DNA of 9,313 nt, taken from Candidatus Dadabacteria bacterium. GTDB taxonomy: Bacteria; J088. A program made the position numbers and the translations under genes. Below the pieces are notes generated by a model. It saw only the letters and a list, made by a program, of their open reading frames with translations. It did not search any database and was not told the DNA's origin. The stretch is taken from contig RFIY01000122.1 of the NCBI GenBank assembly GCA_003695505.1, positions 1 to 9,313 on the forward strand, written 5' to 3'. This document shows, piece after piece, positions 4,302-9,313 of this stretch. Position 1 is the first letter of the stretch. Every line of letters begins with the position of its first letter.

Positions 4302-6671
4302 ATGCCCATGCTGCCGGAACCGGACATCGTTGTGATTGGTGGCGGCCCCATTGGCTGCGCGGCCGCGCTGGCATTCGCGCGCGCCGGACAGCGCGTCTGG
4401 ATTGTCGAACAGGCCCCGGATGCGTGCCATAAACGGTTTGCCGGGGAGTGGCTGCATCCGCGCGGTCTGGACGTCCTGAGCGATCTTACCGGGTGGGACG
4501 CACCGCCATTCGTCCATGCCACCATGCCGGGTTTCATCGTCAAGGCACCGGGGCATGATCCCGTCACGCTACCGTATCTGCACGACGCACACGCCATCGG
4601 CTTCGACCATGGCGCCCTTGTCGAGGCACTGCGCGCACGACTGCACGACTGGAACAACATCCACTACATCGCTTCCGCACGCGCGACCGTCGATGGCTCG
4701 CAGGTACACATCTCGGGAGCCGTCGAAAGGGTCGTAACACCCGATCGCGTGATCGTCGCCGCCGGTCGAGCGGGCGCGCGCATGCTGCAATGTGCGCCGG
4801 CACAGTCGGTGTCGGTCATGGGCGGAATCGTTGTCGACCTGCCGGAACGCGATGTGCCGGAACACGCTCAGGTCATTCTCGGCGGCCCGGGCCCGATCCT
4901 GATCTACCGTATTGGCCTACGACGCGTGCGCATCAGCATTGACCTGCCGGCAGCGTTGCGCTCACTTCGCCGCCAGCCACAGTTGCTCAGCCACCTGCTT
5001 GAGCCATTTCTGCCATCGATGCTGTCGGCTCCCGTCCGCAAGGCCTTGCTGGCGAACGAAGTGACCTGGGCCGCCGCCTCATACCGGCCCCGTTGCCACT
5101 ATGGGACAGAACACGTCTCCGCTGTTGGTGACGCCGCCGGGACGGTTCATCCGTTGACCGCCGGCGGCCTGACGCTGGGCCTGCTCGATGTTGCAACCGT
5201 CGCCTCGCTGCCGTTTCACGACTGGCGCGAGCAGCGACTCCGGGACACGCTGGTACCGGAATGGCTGTCGCTTGCACTCTATGGTGTTTTTGCCGGGCAG
5301 CAGGCGGGCGCACGCCAGTTGCGGGACGGCGTGTTCCAGCACTGGCAACGGTCTCCCCGGATTCGCGAGCAGACGACGGCATTGCTCGCCATCGAAGAAA
5401 CGCGACCGGCCGCGTTCGCCCGGGTATTTACCCGGATCGGACTGGGCACCGCCGCCGTGTCGCTGACCGGCCAGCGGCAACCGCGCAACGCCGGAGCGGT
5501 CCTGCGTACATTGCTGCCCTGGGCACGCTGGCCGGTTGCCGCCGTGTTGCCAGAGCGCCTCGTCACGCAACGGCGTCGACGGTCGACGCCCGTCGCCCCC
5601 CTGAACCTGAACATTCCCCTGAAAGGATCGCAGCCGATGCCATTGACGAACGATCATCGTTACTGTCTGGAATCCCTCCAGGCCGTGTCACGCACGTTCT
5701 CCCAACCAATCCGTATGCTCGACGAGCCGTTGCAGACCGGCGTCGCCTGCGGATATCTGCTCTGCAGAGTCGCGGACACGATCGAGGATCATCCGGGCCT
5801 TGAACCGGCACAGCGGAATCGTCTCTTTCCGCTCTTTCTCGCGGTGCTTTCCCGCGAGATTTCGCCGGAGGTCTTCGCGGCCGCGTTTCCGCTTGATGAT
5901 CCGAACGATCCCGAGGTAGATCTGGCAACGCACCTGCCACGCGTCCTTCGTGTCCTCGATTCGATCCCCGGCGCACAACGAGATGCCGTGCTCTACTGGG
6001 TCGGCGAGATGGCGCGCGGCATGCAGATCTATACGCAGCGCCGCACCGACGATGGCGGTCTGCTCACGCTACTGACCATGCAGGATCTCGAAAGATATTG
6101 TTACTTCGTTGCCGGAACCGTTGGCCACATGCTGACCGAGTTGTTTATTGGCAGCCACCCCCATCTGCCCGAATCCTCGCGCCAACGCCTGACTGAGCTG
6201 GCGGAGTCGTTCGGCATGGGTCTGCAGCTCGTCAACATGATCAAGGATGTCGCCGACGACCTCGAGCGCGGCGTCGTCTATGTTCCTCGCGCCCTCTGCG
6301 CCCGGGCCAGGCTGACACCCGCGCAGTTGCTCGATCCGGCGCTGGGCGCCCGTGCGCAAGAAGCCCTGTCTCCGATGTTCACACTGGCCTGGACGATGCT
6401 GGACGATGCCGTCGAGTACACCTGCCTGCTCCCGACGGAGGCGACCGATCAACGGCTGTTCTGCCTGCTGCCGTTACTGATGGCCGGCGCGACGCTGAGC
6501 CACGCTCAGGATCACCCGGACCTGCTCAAACCCGGCGCGGCGGTGAAAATCTCGCGCGACGTCGTACATCGCATCATCGCCGACGCGCAGCGCTTGGCAA
6601 CGGACAACGATGCCATCCGAGCCCAGTGGCAAACCCTGCGCCACGCGTCCGCGCAGCGTCGCGCATCATGA
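4302..6671 (+). CDS. Squalene monooxygenase-like flavoprotein fused in frame to squalene synthase
   Basis: 789 residues. The ATG at 4302 has GAGG (4291-4294) 7 nt upstream; an earlier in-frame TTG at 4269 lies in the operator and is unlikely. Residues 1 to about 420 are an FAD monooxygenase: GGGPIG (13-18) with E36 for the dinucleotide, RFAGEWLHPRG (45-55), matching the squalene epoxidase segment RxxGExLQPxG, and VGDAAGTVHPLTAGG (275-289), matching GDAxNxRHPLTGGG. It should convert squalene to 2,3-oxidosqualene with O2 and a reductase. Residues 418-445 form a basic, Pro-rich linker. From M446 it is a full-length squalene synthase (see the entry at 5637). The cyclase gene follows with an ATGA overlap. 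The domain identities are firm by motif; squalene rather than another polyprenyl substrate is inferred from the neighbours. The fusion may reflect a one-base indel in a C6 run (5596-5601). Compared with animal SQLE, the motif Gln is His (H52). Confidence 0.87.
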   Translation: MPMLPEPDIVVIGGGPIGCAAALAFARAGQRVWIVEQAPDACHKRFAGEWLHPRGLDVLSDLTGWDAPPFVHATMPGFIVKAPGHDPVTLPYLHDAHAIGFDHGALVEALRARLHDWNNIHYIASARATVDGSQVHISGAVERVVTPDRVIVAAGRAGARMLQCAPAQSVSVMGGIVVDLPERDVPEHAQVILGGPGPILIYRIGLRRVRISIDLPAALRSLRRQPQLLSHLLEPFLPSMLSAPVRKALLANEVTWAAASYRPRCHYGTEHVSAVGDAAGTVHPLTAGGLTLGLLDVATVASLPFHDWREQRLRDTLVPEWLSLALYGVFAGQQAGARQLRDGVFQHWQRSPRIREQTTALLAIEETRPAAFARVFTRIGLGTAAVSLTGQRQPRNAGAVLRTLLPWARWPVAAVLPERLVTQRRRRSTPVAPLNLNIPLKGSQPMPLTNDHRYCLESLQAVSRTFSQPIRMLDEPLQTGVACGYLLCRVADTIEDHPGLEPAQRNRLFPLFLAVLSREISPEVFAAAFPLDDPNDPEVDLATHLPRVLRVLDSIPGAQRDAVLYWVGEMARGMQIYTQRRTDDGGLLTLLTMQDLERYCYFVAGTVGHMLTELFIGSHPHLPESSRQRLTELAESFGMGLQLVNMIKDVADDLERGVVYVPRALCARARLTPAQLLDPALGARAQEALSPMFTLAWTMLDDAVEYTCLLPTEATDQRLFCLLPLLMAGATLSHAQDHPDLLKPGAAVKISRDVVHRIIADAQRLATDNDAIRAQWQTLRHASAQRRAS
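5596..5622 (+). other. C6 run followed by three out-of-frame TGA codons at the monooxygenase-synthase junction
   Basis: Six Cs occupy 5596-5601. With six, the frame reads on through the linker into the synthase. With five, the monooxygenase would read GCC CCC TGA and stop at 5602-5604, with two further TGAs in that frame at 5608-5610 and 5620-5622. This is what the end of a separate monooxygenase gene of about 434 residues would look like. Confidence 0.7.
5622..5639 (+). promoter_or_regulatory. Internal ribosome binding site and ATG for the squalene synthase
   Basis: AAAGGA (5622-5627) lies 9 nt before the in-frame ATG at 5637-5639, exactly where the squalene synthase homology begins (MPLTNDHRYCLESL). 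A free synthase could therefore be made even if the fused frame is real. Confidence 0.6.
5637..6671 (+). CDS. sqs: Squalene synthase (C-terminal domain of the fusion, or a separate 344-residue protein)
   Basis: It condenses two farnesyl diphosphates through presqualene diphosphate to squalene, using NADPH. From M446 of the fused frame there are 344 residues, the usual length of a bacterial squalene synthase. Family motifs in order (fusion numbering): SRTF (463-466), the first Asp-rich motif DTIED (492-496), ERYCYFVAGTVG (597-608, matching the YCxYVAGxVG of true squalene synthases), and NMIKDVADD (645-653) as the second Asp-rich motif, followed by YVP (660-662). The second motif is DVADD rather than the common DYLED, and the first is followed by His instead of Asp. 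Bacterial phytoene, dehydrosqualene and HpnC/HpnD enzymes share the fold; the YCYFVAG segment and the epoxidase and cyclase neighbours favour squalene. No hpnE-like gene is in view, so the enzyme would perform both half-reactions. The stop TGA overlaps the ATG of the cyclase gene. Confidence 0.88.
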   Translation: MPLTNDHRYCLESLQAVSRTFSQPIRMLDEPLQTGVACGYLLCRVADTIEDHPGLEPAQRNRLFPLFLAVLSREISPEVFAAAFPLDDPNDPEVDLATHLPRVLRVLDSIPGAQRDAVLYWVGEMARGMQIYTQRRTDDGGLLTLLTMQDLERYCYFVAGTVGHMLTELFIGSHPHLPESSRQRLTELAESFGMGLQLVNMIKDVADDLERGVVYVPRALCARARLTPAQLLDPALGARAQEALSPMFTLAWTMLDDAVEYTCLLPTEATDQRLFCLLPLLMAGATLSHAQDHPDLLKPGAAVKISRDVVHRIIADAQRLATDNDAIRAQWQTLRHASAQRRAS

Positions 6672-8665
6672 ATCGCCCGGCCGAACAACTTTCCGCCACG
6701 ACCCGCGTTACGCCCGCCATCGCTGGCGCGGCGCACGCGCTCGCGCGAAGTCAGGCGCCGGACGGTTCGTGGCGGGCGCCGTACACCGGTCCGCTGTTTT
6801 TGCTGCCCGCCTGGGTCATTGCATTGCGGGTCTGCAGCCGGCTACCCGAACACACCGTCGCCGAAAAAATGTGCCGCCGGCTCGAACAGACGCAACGCCA
6901 GGATGGTAGCTGGGGCATTTCCATCGACGCCCCCGGCGCGGTCTACACAACAGTCCTCGCCTATGTGGCGCAGCGGCTGCTTGGCAAACCCGCGGAAGAA
7001 ACCGACCTCCGACGCGCCCGCAACTGGTTTCTGGTTCACGGCGGCGCACTCGGCGCCGCGCCGTGGGGAAAATATCTGTTGGCGACCTTGTCGTTGTACG
7101 ACTGGGACGGCGTGCTGCCGGTGCCACCCGAGTCATGGCTGCTGCCGCGTCGATTCCCCGCCCACCCTGCCAATTTCTGGTGCCACACGCGCATGGTCTA
7201 TCTGCCGCTGTCGTGGCTGTATGGACGGCGAGCCGCGTTGATGCCCGATCGCAACCTGCGCGCGCTTCGGGAAGAGCTCTACGACGCACCATGGGATGCA
7301 ATCCACTGGCCCAGCCATCGCACGCGAATCGCCGAAACCGATGCCGCCGAACCGCTGGCGGATGTCTGGCGTCCCGCGTCGCAGGCCCTTGCCCTCTGGA
7401 ACCGCTTCGGCTCCAGACGTCTTCGTGATCGCGCGCTCAAAGAAGTGTTACAGCAAATTCGCTTCGAAGACGAGAACACGCAGGGGCTCTGTCTGGGACC
7501 GGTCAACGCCGTGCTGCATACGATCGTCTGGCAGTTCGCCGATCCAGGGGGACTGCGGGTCGCCCGCCACCTGCAGACGCTCGAACGGGAGTACCGTTGT
7601 GACATCGATGATGCCATTGATCTGCAGGGATACCACAACAGTGCGTTGTGGGATACCGCCTTCAGCGGTCAGGCGCTCAGTGTCGCAGCCCGCACAGGAG
7701 CCCTCGAGGATACGGACGAATTGCAACGCACGCTACGACGCGCCCGACAGTTCGTGGATCGTCAGCAGATACGCACGAATCCCACACACCTGCATCGCGC
7801 CTTTCGGGATCGCACTGATGGCGCCTGGCCGTTTTCCGATGCGCGCCAGGGCTGGCCGACCGCCGACTGCACCGCTGAAGGTCTCGGCGCCTGGCTGTCG
7901 TTGTGCGCGGCGACGGACGAGCGTCCCGATCGACGCCGCGTGCGCATGGCGATCAACTATCTGCTGCGCATGCAAAACCCGGACGGTGGCTGGCCAACCT
8001 ATGAGCGGCAACGTGGCTCCGACGCGCTCGAGAAACTGAACCCGTCCGGTGTCTTTCGCAACATCATGGTCGACTACAGTTGGCCAGAGTGTACGGCCTC
8101 CGTACTCGAAGGCCTGATGCACGCGCTGCCGCACGCAACGGCCGGGCAGCGTCGGCGTATCGACCGCGCCATCGTGCGCGGCAAAGCCTATTTGCTGGAC
8201 ACGCAACGCCCGGACGGATCCTGGTACGGCGGCTGGGGCATCTGCTTCACCTACGGCACGATGTTCGGTATCGCCGGTCTGCGCGCCGCCGGCCTGCCGC
8301 CCGACGATCCACAGATTCGACGTGGCGCCGAGTTTTTGCTGGCGCACCAGAACCCGGACGGCGGCTGGGGCGAAACGCTGCATCACTGCATCGAGCAGCG
8401 CTGGGTCGGCAGCACGCCTAGTACCGTGGTTCAGACCGCCTGGGGTCTGCTGGGGCTGATCCATGGGGGTCTGGCAAGATGCGAGGGGGCGGCCAGGGCA
8501 GCCGCATGGCTGATGCGCAACCAGCAACCCGACGGGAGCTGGCCACACGACGCGGTCACCGGCGTCTTCAATCAGACCTGCGCCATCGACTATCCCCTTT
8601 ATGCACAACATTTCCCCCTGCGCGCGCTTGCGCTCTGGCACCTCCACAAGGGAGAAACGCAATGA
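6668..8665 (+). CDS. osc: Oxidosqualene cyclase (bacterial sterol/triterpene cyclase)
   Basis: 665 residues, close to other bacterial oxidosqualene cyclases. The ATG at 6668 overlaps the previous stop (ATGA). It cyclises 2,3-oxidosqualene to a tetra- or pentacyclic triterpenol and is expected to be a monotopic membrane protein. The key evidence is DCTAE (400-404), the oxidosqualene cyclase acid motif (human D455, C456), in place of the DxDD motif of squalene-hopene cyclase. Also present are WCHTRMVYLPLSWLYG (171-186, with H173 matching human H232), ALWDTAF (326-332), ECTAS (474-478) and WYGGWGICFTYG (519-530, C526 matching human C533). At least six QW-type DGSW/DGGW repeats occur (about 32, 79, 439, 516, 564, 622). 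The residues that separate lanosterol from cycloartenol synthases are Y322, Q394 and T398 (yeast T384, Q450, V454); the Thr is unusual, so the product cannot be predicted. The stop overlaps the PadR start. Confidence 0.94.
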   Translation: MNRPAEQLSATTRVTPAIAGAAHALARSQAPDGSWRAPYTGPLFLLPAWVIALRVCSRLPEHTVAEKMCRRLEQTQRQDGSWGISIDAPGAVYTTVLAYVAQRLLGKPAEETDLRRARNWFLVHGGALGAAPWGKYLLATLSLYDWDGVLPVPPESWLLPRRFPAHPANFWCHTRMVYLPLSWLYGRRAALMPDRNLRALREELYDAPWDAIHWPSHRTRIAETDAAEPLADVWRPASQALALWNRFGSRRLRDRALKEVLQQIRFEDENTQGLCLGPVNAVLHTIVWQFADPGGLRVARHLQTLEREYRCDIDDAIDLQGYHNSALWDTAFSGQALSVAARTGALEDTDELQRTLRRARQFVDRQQIRTNPTHLHRAFRDRTDGAWPFSDARQGWPTADCTAEGLGAWLSLCAATDERPDRRRVRMAINYLLRMQNPDGGWPTYERQRGSDALEKLNPSGVFRNIMVDYSWPECTASVLEGLMHALPHATAGQRRRIDRAIVRGKAYLLDTQRPDGSWYGGWGICFTYGTMFGIAGLRAAGLPPDDPQIRRGAEFLLAHQNPDGGWGETLHHCIEQRWVGSTPSTVVQTAWGLLGLIHGGLARCEGAARAAAWLMRNQQPDGSWPHDAVTGVFNQTCAIDYPLYAQHFPLRALALWHLHKGETQ

Positions 8666-9309
8666 GCTTGCGACACGTCATTCTTGGCTTGCTGGACCGG
8701 GATCCGATGAGCGGCTACGACATCAAGAAACGCCTGCGCGAGGATCTTCCAGGCTTCTGGAATGTCTCCGATGGACAGCTCTATCCCATGTTGCGACGAC
8801 TGGAACAGGACGGCGCGATTCAGCCGTATACCGATCACCTGCGGGATGAGGATCGGCACGCCTGGACCATCACCGAAGCCGGGCGGGAAGAGCTGCACGC
8901 CTGGTTGCTGGAACCTGTGCGCCGTATCGGCGATTTTAAGGATCCGTTTCTGATGCGACTCGCCTTCTTCGATCGTCTGCCGCGCAGTGTTGTCGAACAG
9001 CGACTCCGGTCGCAGATGCGACAGGGCGCCGACTTCCAGGACAGGATCGAGGACGCTCGCTCTACATACCAGCCCGGCGTCACGAGCTTCCAACGCACGC
9101 TGCTCGACTACGCGCTGCTTGGTGCAGAAATCCGCGCGTGCTTCCTTGATGTACTCGCGATTCGCGCGAGTCAGGGAACCCTGTCACGCACCGAGCCCTT
9201 GCTTGATGAAGAACAGCTCCTGGTCCTGCGTCGGGCACTGGACGAGATCCGCGACCTCGCTCGCGAGGCGCATACACCGCGCGTCCTGGCACGAACAGCC
9301 GCAGCCTGA
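8662..9309 (+). CDS. PadR-family transcriptional regulator
   Basis: 215 residues. The ATG at 8662 overlaps the cyclase stop (ATGA), with AAGGGAGA (8648-8655) upstream. The N-terminal winged helix (about 3-85) has the PadR hallmarks: LRHVILGLLDRDPMSGYDI, FWNVSDGQLYPMLRRLEQDG and TITEAGREEL. The C-terminal half (about 88-200) carries DPFLMRLAFF and long helices, as in the larger, AphA-like PadR subfamily in which this region dimerises. PadR proteins usually repress nearby genes and respond to a small hydrophobic or phenolic ligand. As the last gene of the triterpene operon it may sense a pathway lipid and act on the palindromes at 4205-4279; this is inference. No terminator is visible because the window ends 4 bp later, so the operon may continue. 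Confidence 0.93.
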   Translation: MSLRHVILGLLDRDPMSGYDIKKRLREDLPGFWNVSDGQLYPMLRRLEQDGAIQPYTDHLRDEDRHAWTITEAGREELHAWLLEPVRRIGDFKDPFLMRLAFFDRLPRSVVEQRLRSQMRQGADFQDRIEDARSTYQPGVTSFQRTLLDYALLGAEIRACFLDVLAIRASQGTLSRTEPLLDEEQLLVLRRALDEIRDLAREAHTPRVLARTAAA

Positions 9310-9313
9310 GCGG

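Noticed and set aside
7601-7612. DIDD at cyclase residues 312-315, resembling the DxDD catalytic motif of squalene-hopene cyclase
   Set aside because: It lies just before the QGYxxSALWDTAF block, far upstream of the position of the catalytic acid; the true acid motif is DCTAE at 400-404, so this is a chance match.

Overview
This GC-rich window looks like the chromosome of a gammaproteobacterium. That is an inference from codon use, tight operons with ATGA overlaps, a signal-peptide-bearing Amt and small single-RRM proteins; no taxonomic marker is present. All convincing genes lie on the + strand. No tRNA, rRNA, CRISPR array or insertion sequence was seen.

Region 1 (1-2850): the 3' end of an unrecognised gene, running in from outside the window, overlaps by 4 bp a small SRPBCC/START-like protein gene. 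A perfect TATAAT straddles the stop codon of the latter and probably drives amt, a complete Amt/Mep/Rh ammonium channel with an intact twin-histidine pore. A strong intrinsic terminator ends amt.

Region 2 (about 2800-4135): a tandem duplication, about 760 bp apart, of a unit made of a long structured leader, an 82-residue single-RRM RNA-binding protein (copies 85% identical, 12 differences) and an intrinsic terminator. Both copies look intact. The leaders share short sequence blocks and a hairpin in the same place, which suggests post-transcriptional control, perhaps cold-shock-like or autoregulatory.

Region 3 (about 4200-9313): an operon for cyclic triterpene, probably sterol, biosynthesis. 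A promoter with consensus TTGACA is flanked by inverted repeats, including a perfect 9+4+9 palindrome at the predicted transcription start. It is followed by (i) a squalene-monooxygenase-like flavoprotein in frame with a squalene synthase (789 residues), (ii) an oxidosqualene cyclase with the DCTAE catalytic motif, and (iii) a PadR-family regulator. Junctions (i)/(ii) and (ii)/(iii) are 4-bp ATGA overlaps. Together they would make squalene from farnesyl diphosphate, epoxidise it and cyclise it. The terminal PadR is a candidate for feedback control through the promoter palindromes.

The points most worth a second look are: the monooxygenase-synthase fusion, which hinges on a run of six Cs (five would end the first gene at a TGA followed by two more in-frame TGAs and then a Shine-Dalgarno and ATG for the synthase); an unusual Tyr/Gln/Thr combination at the cyclase positions that decide lanosterol versus cycloartenol; the operator-like palindromes with the PadR gene; and the duplicated RRM units with conserved leaders.
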